DNA of 64,000 nucleotides from Hanleya hanleyi (lineage: Eukaryota; Mollusca; Polyplacophora; Lepidopleurida; Hanleyidae). Position numbers and translations under genes: made by a program. Each line of letters begins with the position of its first letter. The first letter of the stretch is position 1. The stretch spans positions 124,001 through 188,000 of the forward strand of contig JAVTVY010051652.1 of NCBI GenBank assembly GCA_036873755.1. The letters are read 5' to 3'. Below the pieces are notes generated by a model. That model saw only the letters and a program-made list of their open reading frames with translations. It ran no database searches and was not told the origin of the DNA. Positions 46,061-57,716 of this stretch are shown here, piece after piece.

Positions 46061-46913
46061 GTGACTGAAACAAGGACAGTTCGATAGTTAGAGAGTTGAC
46101 GGTAGGAATCCTGTTTAGCTTATTAAATCACGTTGGCGAGATACCCATCCCTTCTATTCTTCTATTCTTTGGGATGCTTATTTAATGCAGCGCAATGGAT
46201 GTGTTTATTGACGTGGATATGTTTGATACCTGGCACTTGTATGGTTTCCAATAAAAATAAATTGGAAATGTCAATAAATGAAAGCAAATAACATTTTCGG
46301 TCGGCGTTAGATAATATATTTTAAAACAAACGTTACAGTCTATGACGCAACAATTCCACTGGTTTGAATTGAAAAACATCCACTGGCTCTGAGTACAGTA
46401 TAATTTAGTCCAATTTGTTTCGAACTGTTACTGTATGATCACTGATCATATTTCTATCGTTGGTGTGCATACTAAAGCACACATAAAGATTGTTATTCCA
46501 ATACGTTGAAAACTATAATGCTTTGAATTGCAATACATAGCTGTGAGCTGTACATCATATATGTTGTTTTAAGTTACATACCATGATTTAGCGAAATCCG
46601 TTTGGAAGATCACATTAAAGATCACTTTATATGTTGATAACTGTGAACGACAGTATATAGAATGGCAATCAAAGGCTAGGTGCAAGACACACTGGAATCT
46701 GAAAATCTTCATCTTTGCTACATGTAAAAGCATACAGTTCCCAGATTAGAGGGATCGAGCAATCGGTACAGGAGTACATGCATTTGTATTCCCCTCAAAC
46801 TCGCCAATATAAAGGAGCATTTACAAAGGTGTGTGATGGACGATAGTCACGAAGTAAACGCGTTTGGCTTGTTCATATCAAACTCGTGTAGTTATGGAAA
46901 TGGATTTGGCTGA
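46061..46913. other. No gene seen
   Basis: It is AT-rich DNA between family D copy I and a YIDD tail copy, with no motif recognised. Confidence 0.4.
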
Positions 46914-47310
46914 AATTCCGCTTAACATGGGGCTAGGGGCCGTATGAACCCATATGTACTTCAAGATCCTCATGGTACTCATATGAACAGGCACAATCAA
47001 AGCGTGACTGAGATACATCATTCTTTAGATGACGACTTTACAACGAATATTATGGGTTAAGAATACTGATCAGCGATACGGATTTGATATTTTTGGAACA
47101 TCATGATGTCTTGCCGGCATCATTGACAATTGTTGACCGCTTCTCTCTTGCAGGAAACAAGCCTATGTTTATGTATACTATGATTGTCTTTTTGAATTTG
47201 ATGCTAATACTGTTATATGGAATATGGAATAGGTCTTTGGATTATGGACGCAGATATTCTCTAATGGACGACGGCTGAATTATGAATGACGGACCAGACG
47301 TTTGTAATTC
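46914..47310 (+). repeat. 3' tail of YIDD retroelement, copy III
   Basis: It matches 14938-15345 and the complement of 2985-3386. It begins inside the S-module (hairpin 46988-47010, right outer strand AGATAC 47011-47016; the left outer strand is absent) and ends at GACGTTTGTAATT near 47311. It is a strongly 5'-truncated insertion. Confidence 0.75.
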
Positions 47311-47550
47311 CCCATTAGTAAGTAGATTATCGAGCTGCTTTCATTCTATAAATGCTGGTGTATGTACTTGGCAAATATGTGATGCAGATCGATGAGCATC
47401 TTCCAGTGGGTGGATGGCCATATTTCGCAGATATTTACCTGTTCCTTTATGGATATAGTTTAGTGTATTTGGGGATAAAATTATTCGCGCTGATGATAGA
47501 ATCATCTTTGGCATAAAGGTGTTCCGGTGTTGGGAGTCTATATCTCCCCT

Positions 47551-47839
47551 AAATAATTAGATCTGAATTTGTAACCAATCTATTCTGATTAAAAATCAAT
47601 CAATCCATTAGATTGAAAATCCCAGTTTACTAGGATCTCTGAGATTGATTTTTCAGTCTACATTAGATTCATTCTTGTTTTCAATAATTCTAATCGTCAG
47701 TGTTCCGGTGCGATTTGAAATTATTTTCTATTAAATTAGAAAAGAACAGAATGAATTTAATGTTGACTAAAATTCAATCTAATAGATCCTAATTCACTGA
47801 TTTTCAATAGTTGGGTCACTAATTCCAATCTAATTATTT
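47551..47839. mobile_element. 289-bp MITE
   Basis: It starts AAATAATTAGATCTGAATT and ends with the complement of AAATAATTAGATTGGAATT. The interior is full of ATTAGATT / AATCTAAT words. The superfamily is unknown. Confidence 0.7.
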
Positions 47840-47929
47840 GAAAGAGTAAAATATGGGGGAAACTATTTTCAATCTTTCAATTAAGTGACGTCCTTCCTCC
47901 ATCCAAAACAGCTAGTATTCCACTACCGT

Positions 47930-48300
47930 GAATATTGTCATCACCACTGGGGCTAGAGTGATAACATTTCACACACTAGCTCACATGATAGTGATGAATA
48001 TAATGACCTCATGCAGATTCCAATTCCATTCTAATCGGCACACCAATGCAGAGTGCCCTATACGTGCCATTGAAGGACAACAACACGAATGCTCCACGTA
48101 TGTGTAACGCATTCACGCTATAGTTTCGTAGTTTTCGCGGTGGGTTTTCCCAAATCTATGCTTGATGGGATTTCCCTGGTGATATTATTTGAAAAAATTA
48201 GGAACTTGATTTCTTTTTAGATTTTGTTATAAAGAGCACTACTACTACTTTGAATTGGTTTTAAAAAATGAGATTTTTTTTTTGTAATTTTGGGAAAATT
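47930..48300. repeat. Family D distal block, copy I
   Basis: It matches 62090-62400 (ATAATGACCTCAT, CAATCGGCA-type, TGGGATTTC words in order). In copy I it is separated from the rest of family D by other insertions. Confidence 0.55.
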
Positions 48301-50084
48301 CCATATCAACGGAGGTAATTCGGGGTACGATCGCAGATCAGCAGTTTTGGTAGGTTTAAGATTCGGCGTCAGTGATGGCGAAATCCAAGCTTTAAGGAAA
48401 TAAGGAAACTTTGAGGGTGATCAAATCTGTATATGGAAACGAACCGTACTATAATTCTTCGCAATTTAAATGTATGTATTTGAATAATTCGTAGTTCCCG
48501 GGTAAGTGTAGTCAATTGCTTCAATACCCCTCCATTTTACGAAATAAACGCTTTATCGCATTAAAATTCACATTAACCAAAAGCTTTCCACAATATAGAG
48601 TATATTTGACAAGCCACAATCCAGATGATACAATAGATCATAATTGTATAATGTACGGAGATTTCCAAGGTAGTATAATACGAATAAGATATTGTTTTAC
48701 TATGGTACCGATGCGGTACGTTTTTACTCTAACCGTTCATAAAAAGTATTATTTCATAACTTTTCCGGACAATTTTCATTCTAAACGTTTTCGCTGACGA
48801 CTTACTTGCCGGAATCCTCAAAGGAACGGTCTTAAATTTGGTAGAATTAACAACAATTGAGATTAAGAAAGGGGTATTCTACTTATTAGATGTAAGTAAA
48901 ATAAATCAAAGAAACGTTATCCGTAGTGGAATATGTATGAATAACAGAAATAAATAAAGTCAATTAGTTTATTGAACTATGATTTGTTTATCTGCAAATG
49001 TGACTTATCTTACACCTTTGATCAACTTTTGTGAAATTTGTTTCCATATGGTAATTTATCAGCTAATTTACAAAAAGTATTTCCATGAAGTTATTAACTT
49101 AGGATCGCGAACTTTCGTCCGTCACCACCGAATCAACTGATTTTGATCTCTCGTTTTCCTATCTACTGTTATCGATTGGTCGATAATATCCCAAATGCCA
49201 TCACATATCTTTGAAATAACGTTCATCTTTCTACTTTCAATGAGTTCGAAATTTTTATTAATAGATTTTGCAAATTTTGTGAGTTTTGCTCTCATACAAA
49301 CGACATGTTTTGAGACAATGGAGAAATGAATTTGCAATTGTCAAATCTCAATGTGAAAGAATGTCTGGACTAGAACTTCACCAAGATTTGAAAGCTTCCC
49401 CACAAAATGTATACACACTGCATTGGATGCTCCGATAACGTCATCTTTTTGGAAGGTAGTTTTCGCTTGATTGCTACGTTGACTTGCAAGATGTTTAACT
49501 TTTTCTCTCAACCAATACTCCTCGCGAAAGAAAAACATTAATTTTAATTTCATGAACTTTGGGGTAAATAGATACCCAAATTTGGAAGAAAACGCAACTG
49601 TCTCAGGACCCTTCTCGGGTGCTATTTTTGGTAAACCCACTATCATTATAATCATATTAATTTAAAGGACCACCGTATGATAAGTTATGATGTCAGGAAG
49701 TTATTGGTTTATAATACTTTTCGATTCCGAAGGCAGGTCAAAAAGATGAAGTTGGGAGTTATTTTTCCCCGAACCCTAGGACAGATTGGTTCAATATGAT
49801 GTAATTGTGGCTGTGACTAGAATTTATAGGGAAAATAGACTTTCTTTTGGTATGTAACAGCGATCATTTTGACTCCTACAATTACATGTATGTACATTTT
49901 CCCCTACCCCCAAAATATTTCCAGGAAATATGTATCACCGACGGTCATTGCAAAATCGCGATAACAACCTTACTCTCACGAATCTTCGGCCTGCCACCGC
50001 TGGGTAGGTTCAGAAATTGGTCATCTTGTAGTGCAACTGGGACGAAATTATAGGTCTCTTATGTCGCACATTACACAACAGGGT
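48301..50084. other. No gene seen
   Basis: The longest frame (49655-49341, minus, 104 codons) has no recognised motif and no paralogue in the window. I treat it as chance. Confidence 0.4.
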
Positions 50085-52421
50085 TAATATTGCCATAATA
50101 TGATAAATGAGATAATAACTTTATCAACATACTCACGTATATAAGCACGTATATTTATATTCGCATGCATATAAAGCATTCGTATAGCAATTGCAGTCTG
50201 GGTATATGAGAAAAACTGTCATGAATAGTTTCCTTATGAGATATAAACTGAGATGTATAGCTTGGTTTTCTGGTTGTGAACTACACTTAATGTTTGCTAT
50301 TCCTGGAGTGGCACGTCAAATACTCCAGTATATCACGAGCATAAATTTCTGTTGACGTTAGCTCGTCTTTAGTGTCCAGTTACTATTGGATATTAGGCAA
50401 TGAGAGGAAAGAAAATATACAATCTACACATAAACGTTAACAAAAAAGAGGGTGAGTTTCCGTCCAGCGGACTTATATTCGAATAAAGGCAGACGTGCAC
50501 GAATCAGCTACCTAATTACAAGGCTCGGAAGCCTTTGGCTATTTCATGTGTATATTTTTTCATCGTTAATTGATTGCCAAACTACAAGGTATTTTGGGAA
50601 CAATACAGAATATATAATTGCCCATCTGGCATCTTATATGCCATATCAATTTTTCAAATTTATTTCTCACCACGATCAAGCGAAATCAATCAATCAAGCG
50701 ACACAGAAAAGGTAACTTGAATTGCACATAAATGTAGAAAAAAAGATCACCCAACGGTGCTTGAAGGCACACTGCAGCGTCGGTCGTTAATATGGCACAT
50801 TGAAATCTGAAAACGTTCGGTGAATAAACTTAATTTCAAAATATAACACAGACCTGTCCATCAATTTTTCTACGTGTAAAAGCATATAATATCGAATTTT
50901 GATAGATTGCGTAATTTCGAGAGGAGTACCCCTGTATTTGTATAGTCCGAAACCCCATTCGTCGCAGCAAGTAGGTCTATACACATAGATGATTCATTAC
51001 AAGATTCTGAGATACACAGGCGCGTAGACGTTGATCAGTATATCTTCGCTTCATTCATGTTCGTGTCCGAGCTGGTACCAATTTGGAACTGTCAGAACTA
51101 CCGATGCAGAGAGAGTTGAGTGTACCATGTCTGGTGGTGCTGATCGATTAATCTATCTGCTCATTCGTGAATTCAAAGGTTTCCATAATTGACCAAATGA
51201 TAAAAAGACGATACTGTATATATAGACGGCCGTGATGGATTTGAAGGAAACCGCCGATAGTCCATAAGGTATATCATATTTACCTTCGATACAATGAAAC
51301 ATTGTATGAATTGCATTTTGAAGCTTGGAAATTGAAATTTTAAACAATCTTCATTGCATAATGCTCAATAATGATGTGATTCTTACATAGAATAATATTC
51401 ATCGTTTTGTAGAAGGTTAATTGTACCTTCGTAATAGTATCAGTATTCTATAGCACTTACACATTCTTACAGGATGAAGTAATGTGTAGCCCAGGTTCAT
51501 TCGCCAACTAACTCCTTAATACATAAACAAAGACACTTCAAATGCCGTAAGAACTCACCTGTTGACAGTTTCAGATTTCAGCTTCGACAATTTGTGGGAT
51601 ATTTCAGACTGAACATGTGACTTCTCGCGTTATTCGGTGTGACTTATGTATTATGCTAAGTTATCCGTGAAACAAATAGATTACCATAGAGATCTTCAGA
51701 TATTTGTCTTCCGTATCGCTGGCTTAGCCGGACCATTGTTTTGAATAAATCAGTACAGGATGGTACTCTACTCTAAAATGTTGCAAACAATGGGATCACC
51801 ACACAAATAATATATAATATACTAGTCTGCTCGTTTGGTCGGCTTAGTATCAGCGTCATAAGAACAAATGGCGATATGACACGTCTGGCCGGAGAGAACG
51901 TGACAATTTGATGAAAAAGAACATAACTTGTCAAAAGAATATGGTGGGTCCAAAAGACAACTTTGTGAATCACTTGAAACGTTGACATAAAATACATATA
52001 TTCCAAAATTTTAGGTGATATATAAGTGCCCCTAAAAAATTCATTCCATTTATAATTGCTGACATTGCTTCGTGCCGGGCCAACCGCCATACCTAATTTC
52101 TGATTTTTAGAGGGATCCAAAATGCATACTTCCCAAAAGACAATATTACATTTCCCAGAATTCTTAAAAAGATACCAAGAACAATGTAATGAACCAGGAA
52201 CTGCTTGACTACAACAGGATTCCAAAAGACAATCTGAAGAACCCAATAGGGAGAGAGGCGAAACGTTAGGGTTGTTATCGTATGATATAGACCTCATATA
52301 AATGCACGACGACATGAAATACCTCATCAGTTCCGACCAGTATCCTCAAATAAATCTTGGAGAATAACCAGGATAGAGGTTTACGGAATATATGTACTGT
52401 ATTACCGTATACATTTAGATA
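50085..52421. repeat. Family D repeat, copy II (left part)
   Basis: It is collinear with 43025-45600. It is cut at 52421 by the Ty3/gypsy element and resumes at 61645. A 184-codon minus-strand frame at 52327-51773 has no counterpart in copy I, so it is unlikely to be coding. Confidence 0.65.
52417..52421. repeat. 5-bp target site duplication, left
   Basis: AGATA stands immediately before the TGTGAC start of the 5' LTR and is repeated at 61645-61649. Confidence 0.85.
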
Positions 52422-52716
52422 TGTGACGAAAATGCCCGTGACCTGGAGAATGTAATTTTCGTTCTACGCTGACATTGTAAATAGCATTGTGAATGGACCG
52501 ATAATGGTGGATATTCGACTTACCTGTATTAACTGTGCGCTGAAACTTTCACCGAGGGACGTGTAAATATCCCTGACACGCATCTTGCATCGAAACCGGG
52601 CGAGAGAAGTCGAACTCTGTTGATCTGACACGAAATCCAACACCGCCCGAGTCTATACTTTCGCTTTATGGGGGCTGCCATGTTTGGGCGCGCAAAGGAT
52701 TCTGGGAGCCAGAGCC

Positions 52717-52724
52717 TATATAAG
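52717..52724 (+). promoter_or_regulatory. LTR promoter TATA box
   Basis: TATATAAG stands 296 bp into the LTR and at the identical offset in the 3' LTR (60245-60252). A start about 25-30 bp downstream would be expected for RNA polymerase II. Confidence 0.7.
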
Positions 52725-52812
52725 ACGCAGAGAATGGACGTTCGGCATTCTGTCTCAGACAATCGGCAAGTAAACATCGTGCGGGAGAGCACAGAGACAG
52801 GATCGCCGCAAA

Positions 52813-52900
52813 TGCGCCGAATGTGCCGAAAGTGCCGAATTGACTGCCGAAACAGCGCCGAACCATCCGCCGAAGGGTTGGAAAGCCGAGAGCTTAGCCA
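52813..52900 (+). repeat. GCCGAA array present only in the 5' LTR
   Basis: Roughly seven spaced GCCGAA words lie here. The 3' LTR lacks this segment, jumping from CGCCGCAAAT to GCTTGGGG. The 87-bp difference is flanked by short similar words, which suggests slippage or template switching. Confidence 0.8.
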
Positions 52901-52915
52901 TAACTTGGGGATAAT

Positions 52916-52991
52916 AGATACTAACACGCACAGTATCTGATGACGAGACGAACCGCCAGACGGGGATAAGATACTAACACGCACAGTATCT
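52916..52991 (+). other. Twin identical hairpins in LTR
   Basis: AGATACT, nine bases AACACGCAC, AGTATCT occurs at 52916-52938 and again at 52969-52991: perfect 7-bp stems 53 bp apart, downstream of the TATA box and so probably in the transcript. Both are conserved in the 3' LTR (60356-60378 and 60409-60431). Confidence 0.75.
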
Positions 52992-53387
52992 GAAGACGAG
53001 ATGTCCATCAACGGGAAATACAGAGCACCAAATATCCCACACTGCAGCCCATCACCCGAATACCATTTTACATGATTACATATATTTGCTCACATACAAG
53101 ATCGTCGGCCTTCGGGACGGAATAGATCTAATCACACTCACCTACACTAGTTACTCACAGGCCTCGGCTAGGAGTAACTGATAACACAAGCTTACATCCA
53201 CTGTACATATTTACACTGCCGCAGGGCTCGAATTATGCTTTGCCGCAAGTCTTATACTATTACAAATCATTGATATTAATTGACATTACACTGTAAGGTA
53301 ATAATACGCCCCCGAGACCAGGGCATTATTACCACATATATATGCAGACAATCTGAGCCTATTAACTCATCCTTGGGTCAACGCCGT

Positions 53388-53648
53388 GAGGGCCGAAGTC
53401 GGGTCGCCGAAGACGTGAAGTCTGCCGAGCCGAAGACGGGTCGCCGAAGACGTGAGGTCTGCCGAGCCGAAGACGGGTCGCCGAAGTCGGGCCGCCGAAG
53501 ACGTGAAGTCTGCCGAGCCGAAAGGGGTCGCCGCCGAATTCGGGCCGCCGAATTCGGGTCGCCGAAGACGTGAGGTCTGCCGAGCCGAAAGGGGCTGCCG
53601 CCGAAGACGCTGTGGTGTGCCGTACGGGCCGACGCCGCCGAAGGGCTA
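53388..53648 (+). repeat. GCCGAA-rich tandem block in 5' LTR
   Basis: Irregular repeats of GGTCGCCGAAGACGTGAAGT and CTGCCGAGCCGAAG give about twenty GCCGA words. The same block is at 60828-61088. It opens long frames on both strands that are compositional artefacts. Confidence 0.9.
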
Positions 53649-54220
53649 CTGCTAGGAGAGGCAGTGATACGGAGAGGATTCCAGAGACGATTAATAACGC
53701 TTAGATGAACTGGGCCGTGTAACCTTAGACACGGTAGACGTTCCATACAGTCCGGGGCTACGCCTACGACCGGAGAGGAACCAGAGACGCCGTACCATAC
53801 CACGACGAGAGCCAGTCTGGACGAGACTGGGCCGTGACGCGTCATAGATAGGGTCTCATGTATATATTGTATATTATTAGTCTTTCTCTTTAAGATAAAG
53901 ATAACACTTAACGATAACTACCTCTAGAGTAGGGATCTTTATTACAGGTATTGTGCGCGTACAGAGCTGTGTACATAGCAGAATACAATATTATTACTTT
54001 ATTATTGCCTTGGTTGTTTCTACAGGTCCCTCCCATCCTACCTCCTCGATCCAGACAAGGTGACAGGTTGAATCGGACCTTCCTCGTTGGCCAATTCCAG
54101 TCATACGAGACTGCGTTCACATCAGCCTGACAATTTGTCACAGGGGCCTGAGACCAGGCCGCCTCAAGTCTCGTGTACACCGCAAGGATAGACGTTTTCT
54201 GACCGCTCGAACGTCACAAC

Positions 54221-54238
54221 TGGTGGCAGCGGTGGGAT
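54221..54238 (+). other. Primer binding site, leucine tRNA type
   Basis: TGGTGGCAGCGGTGGGAT is complementary to the 3' end of an AAG-type leucine tRNA including CCA, as I recall that tRNA. It lies 17 nt after the LTR end set by the repeat match, farther than usual. Confidence 0.75.
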
Positions 54239-55912
54239 GGCCAACACCGGGAAACCGATGGAGAAGGGACCACGCTGGGAAGAAATAACAAAACCAAGCA
54301 TGATGACTATTGGAGATGTCGGCGCCGAACTACGTCCAGCGGACAGCGACTCGCTGCCATGGAGGACGAGAAGCCAGCGGCAGCTGTCCACAACGCCAAC
54401 TCCAAGGGGCCGAGAAGAGTCACGACGAGGAGTCGGGACCGGACGATTAGCGTTTGAGGCACCGAAGAGAGTGGATTTGCTAGACCTTTCCACAGTAGAA
54501 CTAGACGCAGTGCTGTCGGCTCGCCCAGCTGGCCCGTCGCCGATACCTTTGTGGCAGACGTCATCCGACGTGAATGGAAGTTATCGAGCCCCTAAAGACT
54601 CTGGTTCTGATAATCACGGTCTCGGGGGACGATACGAGCACCGTGACGACGATTCGACAGTACAGATGATGGAAGAGATTGCCGAGCTACGACAAACCAT
54701 CGGGTCTATGGCCAGAGCGTTCGAGTCGAGTGTATCGACCATTGCGGGCCAGATGTCCAAAATCACCGATAGTCAGTTGCGGGAAAGAGAGGCGATCCGA
54801 CGACCGGACATTGAAAACGACGCCGCCTAGCCGAATGCGAGTTGTGGGGCTGCCGAAACGGTTGGTGATGACCGCCGAACCGAATATATGTCCGGATCGC
54901 AGCAGGATTGCGATCAAACGCCACCGCCGCCGAAGAGAGGACGAGATGATCCCATGAGTTGGGGGCAGCCATTGCAGACATCGACCCCTGCGGTTGAGGC
55001 GAGGCGACCGATGTTGACGGCGGCAAAGGCTGCTACCTATGATGGGACAACGCCATTACGGGATTATCTCTCCCATTTCGACCACTGTGCTGCTATCAAT
55101 GGATGGACATACTCACAACGGGGTCAATATCTGGCCGTCGCCCTCCGAGGATCTGCCCAGCAGCTGTTGGTCAGCTTGAAATCAGAACCAGGGAGTGCTG
55201 ACTATGGACGATTGAGGGATGCCTTGGAGAAGCGTTTTGCCCCGCCGAATCAACTGGATTTGTACAAAACGCAGTTAAAATCCAGATACCGAGAGAAGTC
55301 AGAAGATCTTCGGGCCTAGCTCAGGCATTATTTCGGCTTGCACAACAGGCGTATCCCCATGCCGGGGATGACGTACAGGATACCTTGGCAAAGGATCAGT
55401 GTTTGGAGGCTATTGGGGACGAGCTAAGATTCCTTGTGTGGCAGACGCGGCCGAAGACCTTAGATGCAGCTGTACACTCTGCTGTAGAAGTAGAAGCATT
55501 CAAGTCCTCGCAATGCCGTAAGACTTGGGCAACCGCGAAGTCAACGGTTCCTAGTAAAGATGAGGGATTAGCTGCAACCTCCGAGGATGACGAAGAATCT
55601 GAAGCTCGCCTGAGAAAACAGATCAAAGAATTGATGGAAGAAATAATGCGAACGTCTCAGCCTCGACCACAGCGACGACCACAAAGATACGCCAGAGGCC
55701 AGCAACGGGCGTATGGGAATCGGGAACGAAGTAATGCTTGCTGGTCGTGTGGCAAAAGGGGTCACTACAGGGCGGACTGCCCGGATGTATCCAAAGTAGA
55801 TGACTCTAAACCGCCGAGATCGCCCAAGAGTTCTCCCAAAGTTAATACTTCCGGGGAAGCTGGACTCTATTTGCCTGCCAAGATCGGGCCCGTGAAGATG
55901 TGGTGTTGTGTT
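54237..55912 (+). pseudogene. gag: gag: capsid and nucleocapsid, one stop and one frame break
   Basis: The ATG at 54237 overlaps the primer site. The frame is interrupted by an in-frame TAG at 54828-54830, reopens in the same phase, and shows capsid-like sequence (TYDGTTPLRDYLSHFDHC, YLAVALRGSAQQLL, DALEKRFAPP) until a TAG at 55317-55319. The capsid continues in the -1 phase from about 55316 (RLAQQAYP, ECLEAIGDEL-type). A single CCHC zinc knuckle (CWSCGKRGHYRADC, 55739-55780) ends it. Gag forms the particle and packages RNA. The frame break falls inside the capsid, not at a gag/pol border, so I read it as damage. It is followed in the same frame by the protease. Confidence 0.85.
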
Positions 55913-56200
55913 GACACGGGGGCGTCGATTTCCCTCCTGAGCGAGAAAGTATACCAGCAGCTGAGTCCGCGGCTCAGACCAGCATTGAGCAGCCCGTCTT
56001 ATGCTAATATTCGTATGGCTGACGGTACGCAGATGCCCCTGAAAGGTGAGGCTGATTTAAAATCACTACAGACGGTACCACACGAACACAGAAGATGATA
56101 GTCGGAGAACTGACAGTGGACGCTCTCCTAGGGTACGACTTCCTCAGCACCCACTGTACCAAGATCGACACAGAGCGCCACAGGGTCAAGTACGGTGGCC
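55913..56200 (+). pseudogene. Retroviral-type aspartic protease, split by a frame break
   Basis: The active site DTGAS is at 55913-55927, in frame with the zinc knuckle. The flap region MADGTQMPLKGEADL follows. The frame then ends at TGA 56096-56098, while the second half (VDALLGYDFL, the conserved hydrophobic-hydrophobic-G-x-D) lies in the -1 phase from about 56056. The break coincides with the heptamer TTTAAAA (56056-56062) in slippery phase. The enzyme would normally cleave the Gag-Pol precursor. Confidence 0.85.
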
Positions 56201-57716
56201 GCTACATCCAATGCGAGGTCGTGGGGAGCGCAGGCTGTTACCGGGTAGCCGTGACCGAGACTGTGACTATTCCTGCTGGAGCCGAAGCCGTTGTGACAGG
56301 AAAAGTTCGTGGGGGCCTACCAGGGGAGGTAGGGATGATCGAAAATGAACCGGAGTTTACCCAGAATACAGGAGCCATGGTGGCCAGGGTGCTCACCGAG
56401 ATTGACTGTGACCGCGAAGTCACACTGAGGTTTCTCAACTTGTCCTCAGATCCGACTGTAGTCCAGGCCGGGACGCTCTGCGGCCGCATGGGTGAAGTAG
56501 AAGTAGTGGACGATCAAGTTTCGAGTGCGGCCGAAGAGTCGACGCCGAGCCGTGCGAAACCTAGTAGACAGAGGTCCGCCGTGCCGACCAGCGCATGTCC
56601 AGACCACCTTACAGATCTGGTTCGACGATCCAGCGAAGGCCTAGAGACAGACCAAGCCATGGCTGTAGAAGATTTGGTCACCCGATATACTGACCTGTTC
56701 GCTAAGGACGATACTGATTTAGGTCGAACGACGAAGGTACAACATCACATAAAGACTGGAAGTGCACCACCCATCCGCATTCCGCCGAGGCGACCGCCGA
56801 TTCACGCCCGTGAAATGATCGATGAGCAAGTTGAAGACATGTTACAGCGTGGGGTGGTCGAGCCATCCAGTGGACCGTGGTCAGCGCCGGTAGTTCTGGT
56901 GAAAAAGAAGGACGGGAAAATGCGCTTCTGCGTTGATTACCGTGCTTTGAACAAGATCACAGAGAAGGATGCTTACCCGTTGCCGAGGATCGACGACTCT
57001 CTGAATTCTTTAGCAGGTGCAAGTTGGTGGAGTACTCTTGACTTAATGTCAGGGTACTGGCAAGTCGAAGTGTCCCCCGAAGATAGATGCAAGACAGCCT
57101 TTGCAACCAGGAAAGGTCTGTACCAGTTCCGAGTTATGCCGTTCGGGCTGTGCAATGCGCCCGGGACCTTTGAGCGGCTAATGGAAGCCATCCTAGCAGG
57201 ACTCCATTATGATACGTGTCTTGTCTACCTTGACGATATCATCGTTTTTGGACGGACGTTTGACGAGATGATTCAGCGTCTTGATGGGGTCTTCGAGAGG
57301 TTAAAACAACATGGTCTTAAACTCAAGCCATCCAAGTGCGTCATAGGGGCACGACAAGTCCTTTATCTAGGCCACGTAGTATCACAGAATGGGATCGGAA
57401 CTGACCCACAGAAGATCCGTGCTGTGCGAGACTGGCCTCCACCCGTTTCGCAGACCGAGGTTCGGAGCTTCCTGGGTCTCTGCAGCTACTATCGACGTTT
57501 CATCCGGGATTTTGCCACCATTGCAGCGCCGCTGCATACGTTAACTGAAAAGAAGGCAGTCTTCATATGGGACAACACAGCGCAGCAAGCCTTCGACACC
57601 CTGAAAGACAAGCTGACAACCGCGCCTGTGCTTGCTATGCCAGACTTTAAGCTCCCTTTCATTTTGGACACGGACGCGAGTAACTATGGCATCGGTGCCG
57701 TATTGTCGCAGGTGAA
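56201..57716 (+). pseudogene. pol: pol: linker and reverse transcriptase
   Basis: This frame stays open to 57993. Reverse transcriptase landmarks: GVVEPSSGPWSAPVVLVKKK, RFCVDYRALN, LDLMSGYWQV with the first catalytic aspartate, MPFGLCNAPGTF, and VYLDDIIVFG (YLDD at 57226-57237), then LGHVVSQNGI and FLGLCSYYRRFI. RNase H begins with FILDTDASNYGIGAVL (first catalytic aspartate) before the frame changes. Domain length and order are as in other Ty3/gypsy elements, and the catalytic residues are present. It runs directly into RNase H across a +1 phase change at about 57712-57722, in a purine run. The frame beyond that point is out-of-phase read-through. Confidence 0.93.

Larger units (their letters stand above)
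52422..54203 (+). repeat. 5' long terminal repeat (1782 bp)
   Basis: It begins TGTGACGAAAATGCCCGTG and ends GTTTTCTGAC, as defined by the match with the 3' copy and by the target duplication. It holds a TATA box, twin hairpins, an extra GCCGAA array missing from the 3' LTR (about 52813-52900), and a 260-bp GCCGAA-rich tandem block. The alternative 3' limit at about 54218 is discussed in the findings. Confidence 0.92.

Noticed and set aside
51773..52327. 184-codon minus-strand frame as a membrane protein gene
   Set aside because: The collinear family D copy I does not preserve the frame, and I see no recognisable motif.
52932..52955. Hammerhead ribozyme core in the LTR (CTGATGA followed by CGAGAC and GAA)
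   Set aside because: The stem II bases do not pair, only GAA follows instead of GAAA, and the nucleotide before the stem is not a valid cleavage triplet. The second copy reads CTGAAGA.
53378..53845. 155-codon minus-strand frame in the LTR (and its copy at 60818-61285)
   Set aside because: It is the complement of the GCCGAA-rich block; the composition is arginine/serine-rich with no domain. It is a by-product of a repeat lacking stops.
55316..55319. Programmed gag/pol frameshift at the first -1 break
   Set aside because: There is no slippery heptamer, and the break lies inside the capsid well before the zinc knuckle, so it is damage.
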